NCBI RefSeq assembly: GCF_040358255.1
Contig: NZ_CP132938.1
Span: 3,534,001-3,598,000, forward strand
Direction: 5' to 3'
From: Tunturibacter gelidoferens
GTDB taxonomy: Bacteria; Acidobacteriota; Terriglobia; Terriglobales; Acidobacteriaceae
Length of the DNA stretch: 64,000 nt
Below, in pieces: positions 11,061 to 19,180 of the stretch. The first letter of the stretch is position 1. The number at the start of each line of letters is the position of its first letter. A program made the position numbers and the translations under genes. A model generated the notes under the pieces. That model searched no databases. It worked only from the letters and a program-made list of their open reading frames with translations, and was not told the origin of the DNA.

Positions 11061-11209
11061 GAGTCCTACGACGACGGTTATGACGCTGAGCTTGGTACGG
11101 TCATGATTTGTTGTCCGAAATCAGAGAGAGAGTAGCATGTATCGCGAATCCAAATGTTTTCAAATTTCAGCTCTAGGTGACACTCGCGGTGCGAGTGGGA
11201 AGGAAGAGT

Positions 11210-12211
11210 ATGTTGAATTCGCGGCGGGAGTTTTTGGTGAAGAGTGCAGCGGCGGTCGGGACGATGCAAGTGGCGCGGCCTGCGATGGCTGTTGAGGATA
11301 AGGCGACACCCGATGCGATTTTGTCCCTGTTCAAGGGGCTTCCCGGAGATGTCGCAGTGAAGATCTATGCGCCGGCGGTGAATGGCAAGCCCGAGTTTCT
11401 GGTGGAGTTGAACTCGGCTAAGACGATGTTTGTGGGAAGCGCGATTAAGACTTTCATCTTGTGCGAGGCGTTGCGGCAGGCGGATGCGACGGATGTGGTT
11501 CAGAGGCTGAAGGCTCAGCAACTGAGCCTTGACGCTAGTGTGTGGTCGTTGGATAGCGCGATGTTCAACCCGCCAAACCTGATTGGTAAGGTTTCGGAGA
11601 GAACTGCGCTGGAGGCCATGATCATGCATAGCGACAACACGGGGACGGATATCTGTTTGAAACATGTTGGCCCCGAGAAGGTTCGGGAGTTTGTTACTTC
11701 GGCAGGATTGAAGAGCTGCATGATTCCCGAAAGCACGCGGTCACTCTTTGGTTATTTGCTGGGAGCGAAGGACTATAGGACTTTTAGCTGGGAGGATTTG
11801 GGGGCGGCAGCGAATCAGACGATGGTGAACGTGCCGATGAATAACGTGCAGACGATGGCTTGTTCTGCCGATGACCTTGTGTCGTACTATTCGCGAGCGC
11901 TGCAAGGAGGTTTCTTCAAGGCTAAGGAGACGCTCAATGAGTTTCGCCGAGTTCTTTCGCTTGGGGATGCGATCTGGCTGCTTCCGCTACCGCTGGGAGT
12001 GAGCGCGTTCGTGAAGGGCGGGAGCATCGATGTTCCGGGATTTCATGCGCTGTGTGCGCCGGGAGCGATGCTGTTTGACGGGCGGTGGGTATACTTCTGC
12101 CTGACGATCAACTGGGAGGCAAAGGATGTGGCCGACCCTGCTACGGCGGGCGCTTTCGCCGCGGCTGCCAGCCGGGCGCTCTCTCTGGTGAAGGATAAGC
12201 TGTCTACCTGA
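11210..12211 (+). CDS. Tat-exported class A beta-lactamase-like serine hydrolase
   Basis: The ATG at 11210 is chosen because GGAAGGAAG precedes it and because the product then begins with a twin-arginine signal (SRREFLVKSAAAV), giving 333 residues. Serine penicillin-recognising motifs are present: SxxK as Ser77-Ala-Ile-Lys80, SDN at 141-143 (MHSDNTGTD), and KGG in FVKGGSID in place of KTG. The omega-loop ExxLN with the deacylating Glu of true class A beta-lactamases is not apparent. It may therefore be a peptidoglycan-acting or ester hydrolase rather than an antibiotic-degrading enzyme. Acts in the periplasm. Divergent from the TonB-like gene. Confidence 0.85.
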   Translation: MLNSRREFLVKSAAAVGTMQVARPAMAVEDKATPDAILSLFKGLPGDVAVKIYAPAVNGKPEFLVELNSAKTMFVGSAIKTFILCEALRQADATDVVQRLKAQQLSLDASVWSLDSAMFNPPNLIGKVSERTALEAMIMHSDNTGTDICLKHVGPEKVREFVTSAGLKSCMIPESTRSLFGYLLGAKDYRTFSWEDLGAAANQTMVNVPMNNVQTMACSADDLVSYYSRALQGGFFKAKETLNEFRRVLSLGDAIWLLPLPLGVSAFVKGGSIDVPGFHALCAPGAMLFDGRWVYFCLTINWEAKDVADPATAGAFAAAASRALSLVKDKLST

Positions 12212-12333
12212 GCCCGGCGGAGGCGGTGTCGCTGGATATGAGGGGTGTTGGGCAGGTGGTGTAGCTGTAATTTCCAGCATCTTTCGATGCAACGGAATGA
12301 TCAGATAAAACGGAGATGCATGGAGGAGGCTGT

Positions 12334-12780
12334 ATGTATCTGATTGCGATTTGTGTGGTTGGGTTCCTTGTGTTGCTGTTTGGGTTGTTGAGGATCAGGC
12401 AGCTGCGGTGGAGGCGTGAGCTAGAGGAGCACAGTATCGAAGCAGACGCGCTTTATGAACTGCTCGAGAAGAATCGAGAGATTCTGCTGTTCGATGTTCG
12501 CCAGCCGCTGGATCTGCTGGCACATTCGGAGATTATTCCCGGTGCGAAGAGGATTCCACCGAAGGAGGTCCTGGAGCAGGCTTCGCTGATTCCGAAGGAG
12601 AAAGATTCAGTGATCTACTGCACCTGCGTGAGCCAGAGCACCAGCCGGATGATCCTGGAGAGGGCGCTGGCGTTGAATTTTACGAAGATCAAATTTTTGA
12701 AGGGCGGCTTGGATGCCTGGAAGGCAAAGGGGTACCCGGTGGAGAGATACACCACTCCGTTTCATCTTGATACGGCTTGA
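12334..12780 (+). CDS. Membrane-anchored rhodanese-domain protein
   Basis: Start at the ATG at 12334 because GGAGGAGG lies just upstream; an earlier ATG (12316) lacks this. The 148-residue product has one N-terminal transmembrane helix (2-20), a charged linker and a rhodanese fold with LLFDVRQPLDLLAHSEIIPGA and FLKGGLDAWKAKGYPVE. The active-site loop is YCTCVSQSTS with Cys96 as likely nucleophile and a second cysteine at 98, instead of the usual CxxGxR. The domain would transfer sulfane sulfur or act in redox handling next to the membrane; the partner is unknown. It converges with the aldehyde oxidoreductase operon. Confidence 0.88.
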   Translation: MYLIAICVVGFLVLLFGLLRIRQLRWRRELEEHSIEADALYELLEKNREILLFDVRQPLDLLAHSEIIPGAKRIPPKEVLEQASLIPKEKDSVIYCTCVSQSTSRMILERALALNFTKIKFLKGGLDAWKAKGYPVERYTTPFHLDTA

Positions 12781-12784
12781 GGGG

Positions 12785-12858
12785 TCCTGCCGGACGGGCC
12801 TCCTGCGCGGAGTGCGGTCACTTCGTGACTTGTCTACCTTAAAACCTCTCTCGGTCGG
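12785..12858 (+). repeat. Hairpin repeat family A, copy 3
   Basis: Starts TCCTGCCGGACGG four bases past the rhodanese stop and contains GTCACTTCGTGAC (12817-12829). Like the other copies it lies in a gap between convergent genes, here 12780 and 12873, in the same orientation. Confidence 0.8.
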
Positions 12859-12872
12859 GAGGATGATCACGG

Positions 12873-15113
12873 CTATGCCTGCATGATCTTGTCTATGGTG
12901 ATGGGATAGTCGCGGATGCGTTTGCCGGTGGCGTTGTAGATGGCGTTACCGATGGCTGCGGCTGCGCCGGTGATGCCGATTTCTCCGATGCCACGTGCGC
13001 CTAGAGGATTGAATTTTGTATCGGGAATGCCGGTGACGGTGACATCGATGGTGCCGATGTCGGCGTTGACGGGGACGTGGTATTCGGCGAGGGTCTCGTT
13101 GACTGTGCGGCCGTGGGTGGGGTCAATGTGCGCCTCTTCGTGGAGAGCGGAGCTTACACCCCAGACGATGCCGCCCTGGAGTTGGTTGATTCCGGTTTTT
13201 TGATTGACCAGGGTTCCGATGTCGTAGGTGGCGACGATGCGTCGGACCTGGACCATGTGAGTGTCGATGTCGACGGCGACCTCCGCAAAGACTGCACCGA
13301 ACGACTGCGCGGTGTAGGCGGTTCTGTCTTCGCCGGGTTCAGCGCTGGCGGTGGCTTCGATGGGCTGGCCGCCTGCGCGCTGCAGGATAGCGGTGAAGGT
13401 GTCCGACTTATTGGGTGACGATTTAGCGAAGACTTTTCCGTCTTGTGTGTCGAGACTTCCGGCCTGGAGGCCGTGAAGGGGCGACTGCGAGTCGTTGACG
13501 GCGAGTTCGAAGAGCTTGAGTTTGGCCTGTGTTGCTGCTGCTGCGGCGGCGGGGCCGATGCTTGCGGTGGACTGTGAGCCGCCGGAGACGGGGGCCTTCG
13601 GGAGATTGGAGTCGCCGAGTTGAACATCGACTAGCGCGGGATCGATGCCGAGGCCTTGCGCGCAAGCCTGCGCGAGGACGGTGTAAGCGCCGGTGCCCAG
13701 ATCCTGCGTGCCGCATCCGATGTAAGCTCGGCCGTTCGGGAGGATACGCACAATGGCGGAAGCAGCAGAACGGTTGGCGCCGTAGGTTGCGGTCGCCATG
13801 CCGTAGCCGATGAGATTATTTTCCTGGCGTAGTTGTCCTGGCTGTGGATTGCGTTTGGACCAGCCGAAGCGCTCGGCGGCGTCGGTGTAGCACTGATGAA
13901 GGCTCTTCTCGGTCCATGGACGATCTTTGCTGGGATCTTTTTCCGCGTAGTTGATAAGACGCAACTGGACAGGGTCGATGTTGAGTTTGTGGGCGAGCTC
14001 ATCCATGGCGCACTCTAGGGCGATGGTGCCGGTGGCCTCGCCCGGCGCTCGCTGGTAGGTACCGACACCGAGGTTCATCTCGACCATGCGGTGACTGGTG
14101 ACGTTGGACTCGCTGTTGTAGAGGAGCCGAGTCTGCATCGCAGAGGGCTCAAGGAAGTCCTCCATAAGCGAGGTATGGACGATGACGTCGTGCTGAATGG
14201 CGAGCAGCTTGCCGTCGGCGGTGGCGCCTAGTTTCACGTTTTGTGCGGTGGTAGGGCGGGAGCCGACCGGGCCGAACATCTGTCCGCGTTCGAGAGCGAG
14301 CTTGACGGGTTTGCCTACGACCTTTGCCGCCATCGCGGCGAGCACGACGTGACTCCAGGTGGAGCCTTTGCTGCCGAAGCCTCCGCCGACGAAGGGGCAT
14401 TGCACACGTACGTCATCGACGGGGATACCGAAGGTGCGGGCGAGAGTCTGGCGGTCGCCGGTGATGTACTGAGTGGCGTCGTAGACGTTGAGCTTGGGGC
14501 CGTCCCACCAGGCGATGGTGGCGTGGGGTTCCATGGGATTGTGGTTCTGAATGGGTGTGGTGTAAACGACGTCGATGGTGACGGCGGAGTTTGAGAGCGA
14601 GGTGGCGATGTCGCCGCGTTTGCTGTCGGCGGGTTCGCGGCCGGGTTGTTTGGGGGGGCGGGCTTCGGCGAGGCGACCTTTGAATTCGAGTTGTGCAGAT
14701 TGGCTCTTATAGGTGATCTTGAGCAGGGTCGCAGCGTGCATCGCCTCTGGGAGCGAGTGCGCGACGACGACGGCGATGGGCTGGCCGTTGTAGAAGATGT
14801 CCTTCTCCTGCAGGACGGTGATGTGGCGACGTGTTGGAGGCTGAGGAGAGGCTATGGGGAGTTTCGGTGCGTTAAATGGAGTGAGTACGGCGAGGACGCC
14901 TGATGCTTTGCCGGCTGCGGTTTGGTCGATGGAGACGAGGGTGCCCTTAGGAATCGTGCTTTGAACGATGTAGGCGTAGGTGACGTCGCTGACCGGAAAC
15001 TCGGCGGAGTATTTCGCTTTGCCGGTGACCTTATCGCGGCCATCGTAGCGGTTTTTGAGCTGGCGCTGCGGGGTCTTGGGGGCTTCGTCTTGAAAGAGAG
15101 CGGGGGCCGTCAT
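12873..15113 (-). CDS. paoC: Aldehyde oxidoreductase, molybdenum cofactor subunit (PaoC-like)
   Basis: The 746-residue large subunit of a xanthine-oxidase-family enzyme; it binds the molybdopterin cytosine dinucleotide cofactor and oxidises aldehydes. Visible signatures are the early NRYDGRDKVTGKAKYSAEF, the substrate-channel region CPFVGGGFGSKG, YQRAPGEATGTIALECAMDEL, and the active-site Glu in GARGIGEIGITGAAAAI near the C-terminus. It overlaps the FAD subunit gene by four bases (ATGA), so the three subunits are translated together. Family knowledge places the complex in the periplasm after Tat export, guided by the signal of the Fe-S subunit. The substrate could be aromatic aldehydes as for E. 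coli PaoABC, but this is inferred only from similarity. Confidence 0.92.
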   Translation of the reverse strand: MTAPALFQDEAPKTPQRQLKNRYDGRDKVTGKAKYSAEFPVSDVTYAYIVQSTIPKGTLVSIDQTAAGKASGVLAVLTPFNAPKLPIASPQPPTRRHITVLQEKDIFYNGQPIAVVVAHSLPEAMHAATLLKITYKSQSAQLEFKGRLAEARPPKQPGREPADSKRGDIATSLSNSAVTIDVVYTTPIQNHNPMEPHATIAWWDGPKLNVYDATQYITGDRQTLARTFGIPVDDVRVQCPFVGGGFGSKGSTWSHVVLAAMAAKVVGKPVKLALERGQMFGPVGSRPTTAQNVKLGATADGKLLAIQHDVIVHTSLMEDFLEPSAMQTRLLYNSESNVTSHRMVEMNLGVGTYQRAPGEATGTIALECAMDELAHKLNIDPVQLRLINYAEKDPSKDRPWTEKSLHQCYTDAAERFGWSKRNPQPGQLRQENNLIGYGMATATYGANRSAASAIVRILPNGRAYIGCGTQDLGTGAYTVLAQACAQGLGIDPALVDVQLGDSNLPKAPVSGGSQSTASIGPAAAAAATQAKLKLFELAVNDSQSPLHGLQAGSLDTQDGKVFAKSSPNKSDTFTAILQRAGGQPIEATASAEPGEDRTAYTAQSFGAVFAEVAVDIDTHMVQVRRIVATYDIGTLVNQKTGINQLQGGIVWGVSSALHEEAHIDPTHGRTVNETLAEYHVPVNADIGTIDVTVTGIPDTKFNPLGARGIGEIGITGAAAAIGNAIYNATGKRIRDYPITIDKIMQA

Positions 15114-16117
15114 GCTTGTGCTCCTTGTGCAGCGAGGGTGAGGGCGCGCACGATGCTTTGTTTGGCGAGTTCGATCTTGAAGGCGTTGTGTTCGTACGGT
15201 ATGGCTCCGGCAAGGGCGAGGTCCGCAGCTTTTTTGAAGGACTCTGGGCCTGTGGTCGCGCCGATGAGAGATCTTTCAGCTTCGACGGATCGCCATGGCT
15301 TGTGGGCGACTCCGCCGAGCGCGAGGCCAGCCGATTTGATGGTGCCGCCTTCCAACTCGAGACCAGCGGCGACGGAGACAAGGGCGAAGGCATAGCTCTG
15401 ACGGTCGCGGACTTTGAGGTACCAGGAGTTCTTCGCGAACTTCGGTGCCGGGAGCTCGACTGCGATGATGAGCTCGTCGGGCTTGAGGTTGGTGTCGAGA
15501 TGTGGGGTGTTGCCGGGAAGGCGATGGAAGTCAGCGATGGGGATTGTTCGTTTGCCCTTCGGTCCTTGCGCGTGGATGGTGGCGTTGAGGGCGGCGAGAG
15601 CGACGTTCATGTCGGATGGGTTGGTGGCGATGCACTCTGCACTTCGACTGCTGCCGCTGCTTGCGCCAAGGATGGCGTGGATGCGGTTGAAGCCTTTCAT
15701 TGCAGCACAGCCGCTGCCTGGAGTGCGTTTGTTGCACTCGGAGAAGGCGGTGTCCATGAAGTAGTAGCAGCGGGTGCGCTGCATGAGGTTGCCGCCTGTT
15801 GTGGCCATGTTGCGCAGTTGCGGGGAGGCACCACTGAGAAGGGCTTGCGAGAGCAAAGGATAGTGGCTGCGGATGATCGGATGATTGGCGAGGTCGCTGT
15901 TGCGGACGCATGCTCCGATTGAGGTGGCGTCTCCAGATGTGGTGATCTGGGAGAAGTCGAGATGGGTGACGTCGACGAGAGTGGACGGGTGCTCGACGTT
16001 GTACTTCATCAGATCGACGAGGTTGGTGCCACCGCCGAGGAACTTCGTGCCTCGCGCGGAGAGCGCGTGAACGGCTTCTTCAGGAGAGGCGGCGCGCTGA
16101 TAGTTGAAGGGATTCAT
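15110..16117 (-). CDS. paoB: Aldehyde oxidoreductase, FAD subunit (PaoB-like)
   Basis: A 335-residue FAD-binding subunit that passes electrons from the Fe-S subunit to the acceptor. FAD-binding features are FLGGGTNLVDLMKYNV (27-42), IGACVRNSDLA and ATTGGNLMQRTRC. The stretch 114-140 has cysteines at 117, 128 and 137 (TRCYYF, SECNKR, GSGCAA). This matches the extra insert that in E. coli PaoB binds a [4Fe-4S] cluster absent from most xanthine oxidases. It overlaps both neighbours by four bases. Complete in length and motifs. Confidence 0.92.
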   Translation of the reverse strand: MNPFNYQRAASPEEAVHALSARGTKFLGGGTNLVDLMKYNVEHPSTLVDVTHLDFSQITTSGDATSIGACVRNSDLANHPIIRSHYPLLSQALLSGASPQLRNMATTGGNLMQRTRCYYFMDTAFSECNKRTPGSGCAAMKGFNRIHAILGASSGSSRSAECIATNPSDMNVALAALNATIHAQGPKGKRTIPIADFHRLPGNTPHLDTNLKPDELIIAVELPAPKFAKNSWYLKVRDRQSYAFALVSVAAGLELEGGTIKSAGLALGGVAHKPWRSVEAERSLIGATTGPESFKKAADLALAGAIPYEHNAFKIELAKQSIVRALTLAAQGAQA

Positions 16118-16905
16118 GAGCGGGCTCCGAAGCTGGTCGATGGTTTTATTTCGAGCTCCGATACCGAAGGACCGCAGCCTTCATCAGGAACGAGAGCGCG
16201 GACTGCGGCAACGATGTTGGGGTAAGCTCCGCACCGGCAGATGTTGCCGCTCATGCGCTCGCGAATCTCCTGATCATTAAGGCTTGGACGGTCGCTGCAG
16301 GCACTGAGGCGTTGCTCGAAAGAGACCGCACTGAGAGTGCCGTGTTTGTGTTCCTCGAGAAGAGCGACGGCGGAGCAGATCTGGCCTGGGGTGCAGTAGC
16401 CGCATTGAAAACCATCATGCTCGAGGAAGGAGGCTTGTACGGGATGAAGGTTGTCTCCGTCGGCGAGACCTTCGATGGTGATGATGTCGGCTCCGTCGGC
16501 GGTGACTGCGAGGGTGAGGCAGGAGTTGACGCGGCGGCCGTTGAGGAGGACGGTGCAGGCTCCGCATTGGCCGTGGTCGCAGCCCTTCTTGCTGCCGGTG
16601 AGGGCGAGATGTTCGCGAAGCGCGTCGAGGAGGGAGGTGCGAGTGTCGAGGGAGAGCGACTGCGAGGTGCCGTTCACCTTGAGGGTGAGATCCATCGTGT
16701 GGGGCGTAGTGGCGGCTGCGGCGTGAGCCTCTTCTGCAGCCGCCGCGATACGCGGGATGCCTGCTGCTACGCCGGCTCCGAAGATGCCGGCGGCTTTCAC
16801 GAAGGTTCGGCGGGAGAGTTCGACGTCAGAGGACTGCTCGGAGAGCGTGTGCTGATCGTGTTCCTGGATGTCGTCTTCTTTTTCGGTGCAGGGAGGAAAA
16901 CTCAT
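16114..16905 (-). CDS. paoA: Aldehyde oxidoreductase, 2Fe-2S subunit with Tat signal (PaoA-like)
   Basis: A 263-residue protein that begins with a long twin-arginine leader: SRRTFVKAAGIFGAG at 31-45, after a 30-residue polar n-region. The N-terminal ferredoxin-like domain has Cys109, 114, 117 and 129 (GCDHGQCGACTVLLNG), and the second cluster domain has Cys168, 171, 223 and 225 (CGYCTPGQ and NICRCGAYPN). These carry the two [2Fe-2S] clusters of the xanthine oxidase family. It is the first gene of the operon, and the Tat signal should export the whole folded complex. The promoter must lie in 16906-17103, shared with the divergent S10 peptidase gene. Confidence 0.93.
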   Translation of the reverse strand: MSFPPCTEKEDDIQEHDQHTLSEQSSDVELSRRTFVKAAGIFGAGVAAGIPRIAAAAEEAHAAAATTPHTMDLTLKVNGTSQSLSLDTRTSLLDALREHLALTGSKKGCDHGQCGACTVLLNGRRVNSCLTLAVTADGADIITIEGLADGDNLHPVQASFLEHDGFQCGYCTPGQICSAVALLEEHKHGTLSAVSFEQRLSACSDRPSLNDQEIRERMSGNICRCGAYPNIVAAVRALVPDEGCGPSVSELEIKPSTSFGARS

Positions 16906-17103
16906 GGAGGGCCTCAGTGTGGTTGGCGATGCGTGGTTGTTTGACGCGGTGCACCAGTAGACGTAGACGTGAAGGCTTGGAAAAAAGATGCACGCAGATG
17001 GCGTGTGGTCAGGGGTGATCGAAAAGGTATGATGATCGCGTCCACAAAGCCGTAAAGTAATTTACACGGCGTCGGGTTTAGACGACGGTACGGGAGAAAC
17101 GAA

Positions 17104-18684
17104 TTGATTCATCTCGAAGTTTCGAAGGGTTTATTGGTATCTCGCATACCAGGTTTGATTGCTACGCTTGCTTTGGTTGTGATGGTGATGCCCGCGCTAC
17201 CGCAGGCGCGAGCGGCGGGGGATGCGGAGGCGAAGAAAGACGAGACGACAGTTCCAATTCCCGCAGAGACGAGTTCAGTGACCAGGCATGAGTGGGCCGC
17301 CGGGGGCCGGTTGGTGCACTACACGGCGACCGCTGGGAATCTGCTGATACGGGACGATCAGGATAAGGCGAATGGGAGCATCTTCTATGTGGCTTACACG
17401 GAAGATGGAGTTGAGGCGAAGAGCCGGCCGGTGACCTTCTTCTATAACGGTGGGCCGGGTGCGGCGACTATCTGGCTGCACATGGGATCGTTCGGGCCGG
17501 TGCGCGTGGTGACGCAGAGTCCAGAGGCCACGGGGCCCGCGCCGTTTGAGTGGGTGCAGAATCAGTACAGCCTGCTGGATAAGAGCGACCTGGTGTTTAT
17601 CGATGCGCCGTTGACGGGCTACTCGCGCGCGGTGGGTAAGGGTACGGTCAAAGACTTTGCTGGGACCGATCAGGACATCAAGGCATTCGAAAAGTTTATT
17701 GTGCGTTACATTACGGCGAATCAGCGGTGGAACTCTCCGAAGTTTCTGTTTGGTGAGTCGTATGGAACGACGCGGTCGGCCGGGCTGGTGAACGCTCTGC
17801 AGAACGATGGGATTGAGTTCAATGGCGTGACGTTGCTGTCGTCGATTTTGAACTACAACCGACGGAGTCCCGGGCTGGACTATGAAGCGATCGGGTACAT
17901 GCCTTCGTTCGCTGCGATCGCGTACCACTATCACAAGGTGAAGACGAATGGGAGTCTGGCTGAGTGGGTGGAGCAGGCGAGAGTCTTTGCTCGCGGACCC
18001 TATGCGGAGGCTCTGCAGCAGGGAGATAAATTGTCCGTGGCTGAGTTCGACACGATGGCGGCAAAGGTCGCGGCGATTACGGGGTTGAGCGTGGAGTATG
18101 TGAAGGAGGCGAAACTGCGGATTTCGGCGACGCGGTTTCGCAAGGAGCTGCTGCGTGGGGATGAGCGGACTTTGGGTCGGTATGATGCGCGGTTCATGGG
18201 ATGGGATGTGGATTCAGCGGGGGAGAATCCGGGTTATGACCCATCGGATACGGGGATCAGTGGAGTGTATGTTGGGGCATTTCACGACTACGTTCAGAGG
18301 GAGCTGAAGTATTTGAGCCAGGAACCGTACTACACCTCGGGTCCTGGGCTGAACGAGAATTGGGACTTTAAGCATAAAGCTCCGGGCGGCGGGCCGGGGA
18401 GGGCTGGGGAGCAGACGGCGCCGGATGTGGCGGTAGATCTGGCGGATGCGATTCGCAAGAATCCGAAGCTGCGGGTGTTCTCGGCCAATGGATACTTTGA
18501 TCTGGCTACCCCATTCTTTTCAACGGAGTACGACCTGAGTCATATGGATTTGCCGGAAAAACTGGTGAACAATGTGCAGTTTGGCTACTATCCGGCGGGA
18601 CACATGGTCTATCTGAATGTGGATGCCTTGAAGGAGATGAAGGCGGATGTGGCGAAGTTCTACGCTTTGGCTCAACAGCGCTGA
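17104..18684 (+). CDS. Secreted S10 family serine carboxypeptidase-like protein
   Basis: A 526-residue protein starting with TTG (17104), with GGGAG seven bases upstream. The N-terminus is a signal peptide (hydrophobic 12-36, cleavage near ARA-AGD). The alpha/beta-hydrolase core shows the oxyanion region TFFYNGGPGAATIWLH, the nucleophile Ser219 in FLFGESYGT, an Asp in NGYFDLATPF and the final His in YPAGHMVY. This is the S10 carboxypeptidase triad order. Bacterial members are periplasmic or extracellular peptidases of mostly unknown substrate and are frequent in Acidobacteria. It may help use peptides in soil. Single gene, divergent from the pao operon. Confidence 0.9.
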   Translation: MIHLEVSKGLLVSRIPGLIATLALVVMVMPALPQARAAGDAEAKKDETTVPIPAETSSVTRHEWAAGGRLVHYTATAGNLLIRDDQDKANGSIFYVAYTEDGVEAKSRPVTFFYNGGPGAATIWLHMGSFGPVRVVTQSPEATGPAPFEWVQNQYSLLDKSDLVFIDAPLTGYSRAVGKGTVKDFAGTDQDIKAFEKFIVRYITANQRWNSPKFLFGESYGTTRSAGLVNALQNDGIEFNGVTLLSSILNYNRRSPGLDYEAIGYMPSFAAIAYHYHKVKTNGSLAEWVEQARVFARGPYAEALQQGDKLSVAEFDTMAAKVAAITGLSVEYVKEAKLRISATRFRKELLRGDERTLGRYDARFMGWDVDSAGENPGYDPSDTGISGVYVGAFHDYVQRELKYLSQEPYYTSGPGLNENWDFKHKAPGGGPGRAGEQTAPDVAVDLADAIRKNPKLRVFSANGYFDLATPFFSTEYDLSHMDLPEKLVNNVQFGYYPAGHMVYLNVDALKEMKADVAKFYALAQQR

Positions 18685-18722
18685 ATAGCCTACGCCTGGT
18701 GAGCGCAGGGCTGAACACGCCC

Positions 18723-18751
18723 TTGCTTTTGCTGCCTAAATGCCTTAGAAT
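18723..18751 (+). promoter_or_regulatory. Sigma-70-type promoter for the 75-residue protein gene
   Basis: TTGCTT (18723-18728) and TAGAAT (18746-18751) are separated by exactly 17 bases, a good match to -35 and -10 boxes. The gene begins 75 bases downstream, leaving a leader of about 70 bases. Seen by eye only. Confidence 0.5.
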
Positions 18752-18826
18752 GAAGGTTGCGTTTATTTCCCAGAGTGCATAACGCGAAGTGCGGAAATCA
18801 AATTTTGAAGAGGTACTGATAAAGAT

Positions 18827-19054
18827 ATGGCAAAGCGTCGTGGAAATCCCAATTGGGGCAAGCCTGAGCCGATCGGGCCGGTTGTTCCGACGGTAACATC
18901 GTTCGAGCAGGTTGTGAAGGAGTTCAAGCTCACGCCCGACCAGTACATTCGCTCCACAAGACTTCGTGAGTGGGCCCGTAGAAATAAGAACTCGAAGTAC
19001 ATTCCTGAGGCGCTGCTTGAGGCGTGGGGATTCGAGATCGAATCCACACTGTAA
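18827..19054 (+). CDS. Small conserved-looking hypothetical protein (75 residues)
   Basis: The product is 75 residues, basic at the start ([18 protein letters not shown]). It continues with a helical part ([44 protein letters not shown]). No signal peptide, membrane span or cysteine is present. The transcription unit is well defined, with a sigma-70-type promoter before it and a strong intrinsic terminator after it, which argues for a real, probably well expressed gene. I do not recognise a domain. The basic N-terminus and tyrosine/arginine-rich helices could suit nucleic-acid or ribosome binding, but that is a guess. Confidence 0.75.
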   Translation: MAKRRGNPNWGKPEPIGPVVPTVTSFEQVVKEFKLTPDQYIRSTRLREWARRNKNSKYIPEALLEAWGFEIESTL

Positions 19055-19093
19055 GTGTTTGATTTGAATTTTGTAATTCGGTTGTAAAAAGAG

Positions 19094-19126
19094 AGCGCTG
19101 CCCCTTGCGGGTGGCGTTTCTTTTTT
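19094..19126 (+). terminator. Intrinsic terminator after the small protein gene
   Basis: CGCTGCCC and GGGTGGCG pair across a five-nt loop (CTTGC), with two G-T wobbles, and are followed by a T-rich run (TTTCTTTTTT). It lies 40 bases past the stop at 19054. Confidence 0.8.
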
Positions 19127-19180
19127 GCGACGGACGTAAGATGGGATGCGTCGAAAGAGATGCATGTAGGAGGCGGGATT

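Noticed and set aside
17049..17070. Imperfect palindrome GCCGTAAAGTAATTTACACGGC as an operator between pao and the S10 gene
   Set aside because: Only the outer five pairs match; too weak to claim an operator.
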